Of a stretch of 64,000 bases of DNA, positions 18,356 through 27,331 are shown piece after piece. The stretch is from an uncultured Anaerolineae bacterium. GTDB taxonomy: Bacteria; Chloroflexota; Anaerolineae; Anaerolineales; Villigracilaceae. The DNA lies in the NCBI GenBank assembly GCA_903875215.1, contig CAIQVH010000033.1, forward strand, positions 1 through 64,000, given 5' to 3'. Positions within the stretch are counted from its first letter, which is position 1; each line of letters opens with the position of its first letter. Both the position numbers and the translations under genes were made by a program. Below the pieces are notes generated by a model. It saw only the letters and a list, made by a program, of their open reading frames with translations, did not search any database and had not been told where the DNA came from.

Positions 18356-20821
18356 ATGAATATTGATTTGGAACTCTATCGTCGCGAAGTGCGAATTTCA
18401 TCCGATCCGCTGGTGCGGCTTTCGGCGATTGATATTTCTCCGGACCTGCCGCGCCGCACGCTGGTTTTTCTGCATGGGTTTGGCGGCCAGGCCGTGCAGT
18501 GGCGGTATCAGCTGCAGAAATTTTCACGGGAGAATCGTGTCATCGCGCTGGATTTACGCGGTCATGGGCGTTCAGACCGGCCCAACAGCGCCTGTGACCT
18601 GGCTGAGATTGAATCAGATTTGCTGGCGGCGCTGAAAGAATTGCAGGTGGAGATGCCCGTGACGCTGGTGGGTCATTCGTACGGGGGCGCACTGGCGACA
18701 GTTTTTGCAATCCATCATCCAGATAAATTGGAACGTTTGATCCTGGTGGCTACGGCTGGAGAGTTCCGGCTGAATCCGCTTTACCGGCTGGTGCTGCATT
18801 TGCCTGCCCCAGTGCTGGGCATGCTCACGCCGTTGACCCGGCGCTGGCTTTCGGCCTCGCCGCGAGTTTTGCGCGCCTGGTATCACAACAACCTGTCGCA
18901 GTATTCGGGTTGGGAGCTGTATCCGCAACTGACAGTGCCCACGCTGGTCATCCGCGGCCATCGCGATTTTGTTTTTGATGCCCCGCTATTCGAGCGCGTG
19001 GCGCAATCCATCCCTGGCGCTGATGAAGTGGATATTGGCGCCTCCGGTCACCTGGTGATGCTGGAGCGGCGCGAAGCGGTCAACCGCGCGATGGAGCGCG
19101 CCCTGGATGGCGAAGTTCAAAAAAGCTGGCGTGACCAGACCTTTGCGCGTCCCGGCTCCAGCCGCGATGCCCTGCGACGCGCGCGTCCCTGGCTGGCGCA
19201 TTACGAAAACGGCGTGCCGTACACCATCGGTCTGCCGCAGACCTCGCTGCTGCAACTTTTCCGTTCCTCGGTGCGACGCTTCCCCAACCAGACGGCGCTC
19301 TTGTTTGAGGGCGCGCGCCTTTCGTACCGGCGGCTGAATCGAGAAGTGAACCGTTTTGCCAATGCGCTGCTTTCGCTGGGTCTGACCCCGGGCGCGCGCG
19401 TGGTGCTGTTGCTCCCCACGCTGCCGCAGATGGTGATCGGGTATTGGGGTACGCTCAAAGCGGGCGGGGTGGCGGTTTTCGTGCCTCCCACCAATCAGCC
19501 TGAGGATATTGTCCGCCAGGTACGGGATGCAGAGCCGGCGGTGTTGGTCACATTGACGCGCTGGGCCGGCCTGGCCGGGCAGATCAAAGCCGAGGTCAAT
19601 ATTCCGCACCTGATCCTGACCTCTGGAGCGGATGCCCTGCCGTTTTTCAAAGCCTGGATCGCGCGCCTGCGCAGTCGCGAGTCGACCCCGCCGGGGGCGC
19701 TGCGCTGGCAGCACTGGCTGGGCGGGCAAAGCGCTCTTTCGCCAGGCATAGAGATTTCCCCGGCAGACCTGGCCGTGATCGAATATACCGGCGGCACCAC
19801 CGCCGAAGCCAAGGGAGTGATGCTTTCGCACCGCAACCTGGTGGCCAATACCCTGCAAACCCGCCAGTGGATGCCGGAAGTGCTCGAAGGCCGCGAGCGA
19901 TTCTTGTGTGTGCTGCCTTTTTCGCACTCGTACGGGCTGACCGCCAGCCTGAACGTGCCCCTCACCGTTGGCGCGACCCTGATCTTGATGCCGACTTTCA
20001 ACACTGCCGAAGTGCTCCAGACCATCAAACGTCACCGGCCGACGATTTTTCCAGGTGTCCCAAGCATGTACGTGGCCATCAACAATTTCCGCGGGGTGAG
20101 AAATTACCGCCTGTCGTCGATCAAAGCCTGTATCAGCGGCTCGGCGCCACTACCGGTGGAGGTGCAGGAAGCCTTCGAGAAACTCACCAAGGGACGCCTG
20201 GTGGAAGGCTATGGACTGACCGAGGCTGGCCCGGTCACGCACGCCAACCCACTTACGGGGATGAGAAAAGTCGGCAGCATCGGCATCCCGCTGCCATCCA
20301 CCGAAGCGCGTATCGTCGATTTAAAAACCGGTCGCCGCGAAATGGAGCCCGGTCAGATCGGCGAAATGGCGGTTCGCGGCCCGCAGGTGATGTTGGGCTA
20401 CTGGCGCAACCCCGAAGCCACGCACAGTGTGCTGACCGCTGATGGCTGGCTGTTAACCGGCGACGTGGCGATGATGGATGCCGATGGCTATTTCCGCATC
20501 ATTGCCCGCAAAGCTGACATGTGGTACCCTGAAAAGCCCGGCAGCCCGGCCTTCCCGCGCGATGTGGAGGAAGTCCTGTACGAAATTCCCCAGGTCAAGG
20601 AGGCCATTGTAGTGGCCATTGCGGGCCAGCCGATTGCCTTCGTGATCGGTACCCGCGAGCGGCCCTCCTCCGACTCGATCCTGGCTTATTGCAAACGCCG
20701 TCTGCCGCCCGGTCTTGTTCCGCGCCTGATCATATTTCTGGATGAATTCCCGCGCACATTTATTGGCAAAGTTCTGCGGCGTGAGCTGGCTCGAAAATAT
20801 GAACAATCCATATCCGCTTGA
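18356..20821 (+). CDS. Alpha/beta hydrolase fused to an AMP-forming acyl ligase
   Basis: 821 residues. Residues 1 to about 260 are an alpha/beta hydrolase (oxyanion segment FLHGFGGQ, nucleophile Ser108 in GHSYGGAL, His in GASGHLVM). Residues from about 285 onward are an ANL adenylation domain: EYTGGTTAEAKGVMLSHRN (A3), YGLTEAGPVTHANP (A5), and the catalytic Lys near 805 in PRTFIGKVLRREL. The hinge motif reads ARKADMWYP, unlike the usual GRxKDxI. It probably activates a fatty or other carboxylic acid; the substrate is unknown. No carrier domain is seen. The gene overlaps the next by 23 bp. Confidence 0.85.
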   Translation: MNIDLELYRREVRISSDPLVRLSAIDISPDLPRRTLVFLHGFGGQAVQWRYQLQKFSRENRVIALDLRGHGRSDRPNSACDLAEIESDLLAALKELQVEMPVTLVGHSYGGALATVFAIHHPDKLERLILVATAGEFRLNPLYRLVLHLPAPVLGMLTPLTRRWLSASPRVLRAWYHNNLSQYSGWELYPQLTVPTLVIRGHRDFVFDAPLFERVAQSIPGADEVDIGASGHLVMLERREAVNRAMERALDGEVQKSWRDQTFARPGSSRDALRRARPWLAHYENGVPYTIGLPQTSLLQLFRSSVRRFPNQTALLFEGARLSYRRLNREVNRFANALLSLGLTPGARVVLLLPTLPQMVIGYWGTLKAGGVAVFVPPTNQPEDIVRQVRDAEPAVLVTLTRWAGLAGQIKAEVNIPHLILTSGADALPFFKAWIARLRSRESTPPGALRWQHWLGGQSALSPGIEISPADLAVIEYTGGTTAEAKGVMLSHRNLVANTLQTRQWMPEVLEGRERFLCVLPFSHSYGLTASLNVPLTVGATLILMPTFNTAEVLQTIKRHRPTIFPGVPSMYVAINNFRGVRNYRLSSIKACISGSAPLPVEVQEAFEKLTKGRLVEGYGLTEAGPVTHANPLTGMRKVGSIGIPLPSTEARIVDLKTGRREMEPGQIGEMAVRGPQVMLGYWRNPEATHSVLTADGWLLTGDVAMMDADGYFRIIARKADMWYPEKPGSPAFPRDVEEVLYEIPQVKEAIVVAIAGQPIAFVIGTRERPSSDSILAYCKRRLPPGLVPRLIIFLDEFPRTFIGKVLRRELARKYEQSISA

Positions 20822-21611
20822 AAAAAACGTCAACTTTGTTGCCCAGGGCCAGGGCGCGCCGGTGATCCTGATTCATGGGCTGGCCGCATCGCTCTTAGAT
20901 TGGACGGAACTACTCCCCGCGCTCCAATCCGCCGGATATTGTGGCTATGCCCTCGACCTGCTCGGTCACGGCGAAAGCTACAAACCGGCTGAACTCTCCG
21001 ATTACCAGATGGACATCGTATTTGAACATTTCTCCGCCTGGCTGGAGATGCTTGCGCGCCCCGAGCCCCTGATTTTGGTTGGGCATTCTCTGGGCGCTGC
21101 CCTGGCGCTGGAATACGCCCTGCGGCGCCCGGAGCGGGTGCGGGCGCTGGTATTGGGCAACCCTTTTTACAGCCTGGAACAGCTCCCGCCGCTGTTGCGC
21201 TACAGCAATCGAAGCCCGCTAATCAGCGCTCGCATGGTCGATCGCACCCCGCAATGGGTTTTCAGGCTCGTCATTGACCTGACCAGCCTTTCGATCCGCA
21301 ATGGCTACCAGCTCCCTGAAAAAGTGCGCGGCCAAACCGCGCTGGATTACAAACGCGCCCACCCTGGCATTTTCAACCTGCTGGCCAGTATGCGCGACCT
21401 GACCTCAGACCTGGCCCGCCTCCAGGTTCCCTGCCTGGTCATTGCCGGCAGCCATGACCAGACTCTCGCGCCAGCCTCTTTCACCCGGCTGGCCAGAATC
21501 CTGCCCGATGCGCGCCTGGTTGCGCTCCCGGCCGGGCATGTTCCACACCAATCACACCCTCAAGAATTCAATCGCCAGGTGCTCGAATTTCTCAAAACGC
21601 TCCAACCATAA
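20799..21611 (+). CDS. Alpha/beta hydrolase
   Basis: 270 residues from the ATG at 20799, inside the end of the previous gene. HGLAASLLDW, nucleophile Ser97 in GHSLGAAL, an Asp in GSHDQTL and His in AGHVPHQSHP make up the expected triad. It has no signal peptide. The 23-bp overlap suggests translational coupling, and it may act in the same pathway as the ligase fusion (for example as a thioesterase or esterase); the substrate is not known. Confidence 0.85.
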   Translation: MNNPYPLEKNVNFVAQGQGAPVILIHGLAASLLDWTELLPALQSAGYCGYALDLLGHGESYKPAELSDYQMDIVFEHFSAWLEMLARPEPLILVGHSLGAALALEYALRRPERVRALVLGNPFYSLEQLPPLLRYSNRSPLISARMVDRTPQWVFRLVIDLTSLSIRNGYQLPEKVRGQTALDYKRAHPGIFNLLASMRDLTSDLARLQVPCLVIAGSHDQTLAPASFTRLARILPDARLVALPAGHVPHQSHPQEFNRQVLEFLKTLQP

Positions 21612-21642
21612 AAAGGGCTGTCCCAACCGGACAGCCCTTTTT
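21610..21642 (+). terminator. Strong intrinsic terminator after the hydrolase operon
   Basis: Perfect 14-bp stem (AAAAAGGGCTGTCC / GGACAGCCCTTTTT), 5-nt loop, ending in a T-run. It separates the hydrolase pair from the flagellar island; the fliR operator array begins 14 bp later. Confidence 0.92.
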
Positions 21643-21656
21643 GATTCCCGACAAAA

Positions 21657-21722
21657 TTTACGCCATATTTAGTTGTGCTTCACCTCCCCTTTACAGACAC
21701 AAAAAACGCCCTCAGGTATCAT
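21657..21722 (+). promoter_or_regulatory. 11-bp direct-repeat operator array and -10 box of the fliR operon
   Basis: Four pentamers are exactly 11 bp apart: TTTAC (21657), TTTAG (21668), TTCAC (21679), TTTAC (21690). TATCAT (21717-21722) begins 27 bp after the start of the last repeat. No good -35 is placed 17 bp before that -10, so transcription probably depends on an activator bound to the repeats. The same layout occurs at three other operons in the window. Geometry fits OmpR/PhoB-type direct-repeat sites; the protein is unknown. Confidence 0.75.
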
Positions 21723-21745
21723 GATGCCGAGGAACAAAATCACCA

Positions 21746-22510
21746 ATGAGCATATCCGTTGCCCAGGCGCAGCTCTTTTTCCTGGCGTTCACCCGCATCA
21801 TGGCCATCATTATCCACATCCCGGTTTTTGGCGGACAGAACATCCCCACCCAGGTGCGGGTGGGTTTGGGTCTGTTGCTCGCCGTGGTGCTGTTCCCCTG
21901 GCAGGCGCCACTCCCGCCCGAGGCCGAAGGCCTGGGATTGATCGCCTACAGCCTGGCAATCGGCAAGGAAATACTGATCGGTACACTGGTCGGCTTCGCA
22001 GCGGACCTGACTTTTGGCCTGATTCAGATCGCCGGGTCTGCACTGGGCATGGGCAGCGGGTTTGAATCCAGCCGGATCTTCAACCCGGCACTCGGAGAAG
22101 CCAGTTCTGCTTTCGACCAGATCTTTGTGATGACAGCGACCATGCTCTTCCTGGTGATCAATGGCCACCATGCGACGTTGATTGCCCTGCAAAAAACCTT
22201 CGAAATCCTCCCGCTCAACAGCGCGTTACCGTTTAATGGGTTGGAAACGGTCGTCCGCACCACCAGCAACCTGGTCGCGACTGGCATCCACCTGGCCCTG
22301 CCCGTCATGGCGACCCTCTTCATGACCGATCTGGCTCTCGGGCTGCTGGCGCGGGTGGCGCCGCAGGTGCAGGTCTATTTTTTGGGTCTGCCTGTCAAAG
22401 TAGCCGTGGCCTTGCTAGCGCTCGGCCTGACTTTCATGGTCGTCTCGCCATCTCTGACCGGGCTTTACAAAGCCTTGCCTGAAAACATGCTCCTCTTTCT
22501 GGAGAAATAA
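21746..22510 (+). CDS. fliR: Flagellar export apparatus protein FliR
   Basis: 254 residues, about six hydrophobic segments, a core membrane component of the flagellar type III export gate. FTRIMAIIIHIPVFGGQNIP near the N-terminus and LPVKVAVALLALGLTFMVV near the C-terminus are typical. It is the first gene of the island, with fliP and fliQ, its usual upstream partners, absent. flhB starts 6 bp after its stop. Confidence 0.95.
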   Translation: MSISVAQAQLFFLAFTRIMAIIIHIPVFGGQNIPTQVRVGLGLLLAVVLFPWQAPLPPEAEGLGLIAYSLAIGKEILIGTLVGFAADLTFGLIQIAGSALGMGSGFESSRIFNPALGEASSAFDQIFVMTATMLFLVINGHHATLIALQKTFEILPLNSALPFNGLETVVRTTSNLVATGIHLALPVMATLFMTDLALGLLARVAPQVQVYFLGLPVKVAVALLALGLTFMVVSPSLTGLYKALPENMLLFLEK

Positions 22511-22516
22511 AGCCGC

Positions 22517-23617
22517 ATGGCCGATAAAAGTGAAGCCCCAACCAGTCATCGTCTGCAGGAAGCCCGCGAACAGGGCCAGGTGGTTCGCAGCCAGGAATTG
22601 ATCACCGCCGCAGTGCTGGTGATGAGCGCTTTCCTGTTGCGCGGGCCGGGCGGAAGCCTGGCGCAGGCCTTCAAGCAAATGCTGACGAACAGCCTGGTGG
22701 AATTGCCTCGCACCGAACTTTCAATCGAATGGCTGCGAAATACCGCTTTCAAATTTGGAGCCCAGATCCTGCCCTCTTTTGGCCTGATCCTGGTCGGGTT
22801 GCTGCTGACAGGCGTGGTGCTGACTCTCGGACAGACTCAATTCCTATGGGCCGGTAAAAAGATCGGCTTCGATTTCAAGCGCGTCAACCCGCTCGAGGGA
22901 TTCAAACGACTTTTCTCAACCCACGGATTGATCGAATTGCTGCGCTCACTGCTCAAGCTTGGCTGGGTGTCGTGGGTGGCGTACAGTTTTGTGCGCGCGA
23001 ACTTTACCGCACTCCTCGAGTTGACCCAGACGGACCTGGTCACCGCGGTTGGCCGGTTTGTCGAGTTGTGCATCTCCTTGACATTGCGGGTTGGCAGCAT
23101 GTACCTGGTGCTCGCTGTGGCTGATTATGCCTACCAACGCTGGGACCTTTACAAAAACCTGCGCATGAGCAAGGAAGAAATCAAGGAAGAAAACAAACGC
23201 TCCGAAGGTGACCCGATGTTGAAAAGCCGCGTCCGCAGCATGCAGCGCCAGATGGCGCGCGGGCGGATGATGTCGAATGTCCCCAAGGCCACCGTCGTTA
23301 TCACCAATCCGACCCACCTGGCCGTGGCAATTGAATACCAGGAAGGCATGCCGGCGCCCCGCTTGTTGGCCAAAGGTCCTTACCGTGTGGCGCAACGAAT
23401 TGTCAAGATAGCCAGAGAAAATCAAATCCCCGTGATCCAGAATATCCCGCTGGCGCGCGCCATCTATAAGAACATTGAAATTGGCCAGGAAATCTCCCCT
23501 GACTTGTACCTGGCGATGGCTGAAGTGCTGGCCTATGTGTACAAACTGCGCGGAAAAGTCCCGGCTGGCTCGGGAGGCTCCGCCGCTCCCCTAAAACTGG
23601 CAGGAAATAACCAATGA
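22517..23617 (+). CDS. flhB: Flagellar export switch protein FlhB
   Basis: 366 residues: four membrane segments, then a cytoplasmic domain with the self-cleavage motif NPTH in VVITNPTHLAVAIEYQEGM. FlhB switches export from rod/hook to filament substrates. It ends in a Gly/Ser/Ala tail. The TGA overlaps the flhA ATG (ATGA). A separate small protein resembling only its C-terminal domain is encoded at 58420. Confidence 0.97.
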   Translation: MADKSEAPTSHRLQEAREQGQVVRSQELITAAVLVMSAFLLRGPGGSLAQAFKQMLTNSLVELPRTELSIEWLRNTAFKFGAQILPSFGLILVGLLLTGVVLTLGQTQFLWAGKKIGFDFKRVNPLEGFKRLFSTHGLIELLRSLLKLGWVSWVAYSFVRANFTALLELTQTDLVTAVGRFVELCISLTLRVGSMYLVLAVADYAYQRWDLYKNLRMSKEEIKEENKRSEGDPMLKSRVRSMQRQMARGRMMSNVPKATVVITNPTHLAVAIEYQEGMPAPRLLAKGPYRVAQRIVKIARENQIPVIQNIPLARAIYKNIEIGQEISPDLYLAMAEVLAYVYKLRGKVPAGSGGSAAPLKLAGNNQ

Positions 23618-25710
23618 CGACTTCCACCCTTGCAACCCCGCCCAAAAATCCAATCATGACTGCGCTGCAGAACCTGCTGCGCTCGAATGATATTGTCATG
23701 GCGTTCAGCCTGGTCATCCTGGTGGGCATGCTGCTGCTGCCGCTGCCCGCCTTTGTGATTGATCTGGCGGTGGCCTTGAGTATCGCCGCATCGATTGGCA
23801 TTGTCCTGCTGACGATGTTCATCCACCAGCCGATGGAATTTTCCGTTTTCCCGACCGTGCTGCTGCTGGTGACGCTCTTTCGGTTGGGAATCAACGTCTC
23901 GGTCAGCCGCCTGATCCTGCTCAGCGGCGAAGCCGGGCAGATCATCGCCACCTTCGGCAACCTGATCGTAGGCGGGAATTATGTCGTCGGCGTGGTCATC
24001 TTCCTGATCCTGATGATTATCCAGTTTGTCGTCATCAACAGCGGCGCTGGGCGTGTGGCCGAAGTGGCCGCCCGGTTTACCCTGGATGCGATGCCCGGAA
24101 AACAGCTCGCCATTGACGCCGATTTGAACGCCGGCCTGATCGACGAAACTCAGGCTCGTCAGCGCCGCAAGGCCATCGAAACGGAAGCAGATTTCTACGG
24201 CGCGATGGATGGCGCGAGCAAATTCGTCAAAGGTGATGCCATTGCCGCCATCATTATCATGCTCGTCAATATCGTGGGCGGGTTTGTCATTGGCGTGCTG
24301 CAGCGCGGCATGGATTTGGCCACTGCCCTGCAAACCTACGTCCTGCTAACCATCGGCGCGGGCCTGGCGATCCAGGTGCCCTCGCTGCTTGTCTCCGCCG
24401 CGGCCGGCCTGATCGTTACCCGCTCCACCTCCGAGACTTCGCTGGGCACCGAAGTTTCAAGCCAGATTTCCAATTTCAATGTTCTGGCGGTTGGCGCAGT
24501 CATCATTGGCCTGATGACACTCGTGCCCGGACTGCCGCCTCTACCCTTTTTACTGGTCAGCGCCGGGTTAGGCGTGGCGGCTTTCTTCGTTAACCAGGCC
24601 CAGTCGACGGCCATTGTGCTGGCTGAAGAAGCCAGCCTGCCGGCGCTGCCTTCCGAGCCGGAAACGCCCGAACAAATGTTGGAAATGGTGGTGGTTGACC
24701 CGATTGAATTGGAAATTGGCTACAGCCTGATCGCGATCATCGACGAAGACCGGCAGGATAACCTGCTGCGGCGCATCACCAGCATTCGCCGCCAGTTGAT
24801 GAGTGAAATGGGCCTGATTCTGCCTGTCGTGCGCATCCGTGACAATCTGCGCCTGCCGCCGCAGTCCTACCGAATCAAAATCCGTGGCCAGGAAGTGGCT
24901 GCCGGCGATATTTTACTCGACCGTCTGCTGGCAATTCCCGGCTCGGACAGTGAAGAAACCCTGCAAGGTATCGAAACCACCGAACCCGCCTTTGGCCTGC
25001 CCGCACTGTGGATCAGCGAACTGGATCAGAACCAGGCTGAAATGAAGGGCTACACGGTCGTCACCCCGCTTTCCGTGCTGTGCACCCACCTGACGGAAGT
25101 GGTGCGCGCCAACGCCGCCGAACTGCTCAGCCGCCAGCTGGTGCAGGAAATGCTCAACCAACTGCGCCAGAAATCACCGGCTTCGGTCGAAGGCGTGGTG
25201 CCCGAAATGCTCAACCTGGGCGAGGTGCAGGGCGTCTTGCGCAACCTGCTGCGCGAGCGTATTCCCATTCGCGACCTGAGCGGCATCCTCGAAGTGCTGG
25301 CCAACAATGCCATTATGACACGCGACCCGCACATCCTGGCGGAAGCCGTTCGCCAGAGCATGGCCAACACCATTTCCAGCCAGTATAAAGATGAAACCAG
25401 CACACTGCATGTCTTTACCCTGGCCCCGCAGCTCGAATCAACCCTGCGTTCCTCGCTCGTCTCGGCGGATGGCAGCCCTGGTTTTCAAATCGATGCCGGG
25501 CTGGCCCAGCGCGTACTGGTCAAAACCGGCGAACAAATGGAAGTCCTTGCCCAGCAGGGCCATTTCCCGGTTCTCATTTGTCCGCGCGAACTGCGCCTGG
25601 CCTTCCGCCGCCTGGTGGAACAATCCCTGCCCAACCTGATCGTCATGGCCTTTTCCGAAGTCGGGCCTGGCACCAAGGTCAAAGCGCACGGCATGGTTAA
25701 ACTGGAGTAG
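23614..25710 (+). CDS. flhA: Flagellar export gate protein FlhA
   Basis: 698 residues. About eight membrane segments in the first ~330 residues, with FRLGINVSVSRLILL and ARFTLDAMPGKQLAIDADL, then a large cytosolic substrate-docking domain ending in SLPNLIVMAFSEVGPGTKV. It forms the export gate ring and uses proton-motive force. Overlaps flhB by 4 bp and is followed by flhF 8 bp later. Confidence 0.98.
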   Translation: MTTSTLATPPKNPIMTALQNLLRSNDIVMAFSLVILVGMLLLPLPAFVIDLAVALSIAASIGIVLLTMFIHQPMEFSVFPTVLLLVTLFRLGINVSVSRLILLSGEAGQIIATFGNLIVGGNYVVGVVIFLILMIIQFVVINSGAGRVAEVAARFTLDAMPGKQLAIDADLNAGLIDETQARQRRKAIETEADFYGAMDGASKFVKGDAIAAIIIMLVNIVGGFVIGVLQRGMDLATALQTYVLLTIGAGLAIQVPSLLVSAAAGLIVTRSTSETSLGTEVSSQISNFNVLAVGAVIIGLMTLVPGLPPLPFLLVSAGLGVAAFFVNQAQSTAIVLAEEASLPALPSEPETPEQMLEMVVVDPIELEIGYSLIAIIDEDRQDNLLRRITSIRRQLMSEMGLILPVVRIRDNLRLPPQSYRIKIRGQEVAAGDILLDRLLAIPGSDSEETLQGIETTEPAFGLPALWISELDQNQAEMKGYTVVTPLSVLCTHLTEVVRANAAELLSRQLVQEMLNQLRQKSPASVEGVVPEMLNLGEVQGVLRNLLRERIPIRDLSGILEVLANNAIMTRDPHILAEAVRQSMANTISSQYKDETSTLHVFTLAPQLESTLRSSLVSADGSPGFQIDAGLAQRVLVKTGEQMEVLAQQGHFPVLICPRELRLAFRRLVEQSLPNLIVMAFSEVGPGTKVKAHGMVKLE

Positions 25711-25718
25711 AAAATCGC

Positions 25719-26927
25719 ATGGATACAAAAACCTTTAAAGCCGATACGATGATTGAAACCCTGCAGCTGGTTCAGCAGGAACTGGGCGCCAACGCCATCG
25801 TGGTCTCGATGCGCGAAATTCCGCTTGGGCCGGCCTGGAACCCATGGAAGAAGGCGGGTGTTGAAGTGGTGGCCAGCGCTGCCGAACAACCTTCCCCTAC
25901 GCCCAAAGCATCAGCGGCTTTGCGCCCGGCGGCCAACCCGGCTGGTGTTGAATTTGTGGAAGAAAAACCGGAGATTGAATGGGCCATCCAGCCCGAAAAC
26001 GCCTCCGGCCAGCTGCCGCCACCCCTCAAGCTGAAACTAGCTCACGTCACCGAAACCGGGAACCCACCTCCGGCCGCCTCACCGGCACCCAAACCGGCGG
26101 CAAAAGCCTCGGCGGCGGAGGCCGAGAAGTACACACCACCGGCGCTGAAAAAAATCCAGCAACAATTGCTCCAGCAAGGCACAGACTCCGCCCTGGTCGC
26201 GGGGCTGGTTGAAATTGCCCTCGAAACCCTCAGTCCCACCACCCTGGCCGATCTGGAAGCCAGCAAAAAGTCGCTCATTGAACTGATGGGCGCCGGTTTG
26301 CGCGTTCAAAAAGGCGCGGGTACTTTCCTGGCCCATAACATCCTCTGCCTGGTGGGTGCCAGTGGAAGCGGAAAAACCAGCGCGACGGCCAAACTGGCCC
26401 TGTATTTTAGCCAGAACTTGCGAAAATCGGTCACCTGGGTCTGCGCCGACACTGTGCGGATTGGCGCCATTGCCGAAGCGCGCGCCTATACCGACGCGCT
26501 CGGGTTGACGTTGAAGCTGGTTTACACCCCGCAGGATCTGCGCGAACTGCTGCGCGAGGCACCCGAATCGGAATTATTCCTGGTCGATACGCCTGGCTAT
26601 AACCCGTACAGCGAAAGCCAGTTGGTTGAACTGGGTGAAATGTTGGCCGAAATGCCGCGGCGCTGCACTTACCTGGTGGCCCCGGCCACCACCCGCGAGC
26701 CCGACCTGGAACAACTTTCGGCCGCGCTGGGTGTGTTCAACCTGGATGGGCTGGTACTCACCAAACTGGATGAGACGCTCAGCTTTGGTACCATCTACAA
26801 CTTCGCGCGCAAAAATCAGCTGCCCTTGAGCTTTTTCACCACCGGAAAAGAAACCGGCCGCAACCTGGAAGTGGCCAACCCGGCCCGCCTGGCGTCAGCC
26901 TTGTTTGGCGCTGCCTGGATTAAATGA
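25719..26927 (+). CDS. flhF: Flagellar SRP-like GTPase FlhF
   Basis: 402 residues. N-terminal basic region starting TKTFKADTMIETLQLVQQEL, a Pro/Ala-rich linker (about 60-140) and a C-terminal SRP-type GTPase domain with P-loop GASGSGKTSATAKL, DTPGYNP and the guanine motif LTKLDE. It fixes number and place of flagella. FlhG, its usual downstream partner, is not in the window. Confidence 0.95.
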   Translation: MDTKTFKADTMIETLQLVQQELGANAIVVSMREIPLGPAWNPWKKAGVEVVASAAEQPSPTPKASAALRPAANPAGVEFVEEKPEIEWAIQPENASGQLPPPLKLKLAHVTETGNPPPAASPAPKPAAKASAAEAEKYTPPALKKIQQQLLQQGTDSALVAGLVEIALETLSPTTLADLEASKKSLIELMGAGLRVQKGAGTFLAHNILCLVGASGSGKTSATAKLALYFSQNLRKSVTWVCADTVRIGAIAEARAYTDALGLTLKLVYTPQDLRELLREAPESELFLVDTPGYNPYSESQLVELGEMLAEMPRRCTYLVAPATTREPDLEQLSAALGVFNLDGLVLTKLDETLSFGTIYNFARKNQLPLSFFTTGKETGRNLEVANPARLASALFGAAWIK

Positions 26928-26944
26928 TTGAAGGAAATGCACTG

Positions 26945-27328
26945 ATGGCCGAGAACCTGCAACCCACCTCAGAGCCAAATGCTTCGTTTGGAGTCGAATC
27001 AGCCGCCGCGCCTGGGGCTGGAACCCTGGGCAGGAAAAAAGAACCTAAGAGTGTTCCGCTTCCGCTCCTCGTGGAATTTGGCTTCACCGCCTCGATCATT
27101 TTCCTGCTCTTGCTCGACCTGCTGGTGGTCATCATTCTACTGCTTTCGGGCGCCAGCCTGGTCGACCTGGTCATTCGAACCAGTGTCACCACGCTGGTGA
27201 TGGGCAGTCTGCTGATGCTTCTTTCCTGGCAATTGGCCACCGGGGTTCTGCACGCCAGCCAGACCAAACCGGCAGAGCCACAGCCGGCAGAATCCGGTGA
27301 ATCCTCCCCGGCGATCGAGGCGCTCTAA
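26945..27328 (+). CDS. Small membrane protein in the FlhG position (unknown)
   Basis: 127 residues from the ATG at 26945 (AAGGA nine bases upstream); an ATG at 26924 overlapping the flhF stop is also possible. Two adjoining hydrophobic stretches (roughly residues 45-110) lie between a Ser/Ala/Pro-rich N-terminus and a Pro/Glu-rich tail. No known family is recognised. It sits between flhF and fliA, where flhG is found in other genomes, but it has no ATPase motif. Any role in flagellar assembly is inferred from position only. Confidence 0.75.
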   Translation: MAENLQPTSEPNASFGVESAAAPGAGTLGRKKEPKSVPLPLLVEFGFTASIIFLLLLDLLVVIILLLSGASLVDLVIRTSVTTLVMGSLLMLLSWQLATGVLHASQTKPAEPQPAESGESSPAIEAL

Positions 27329-27331
27329 ACC

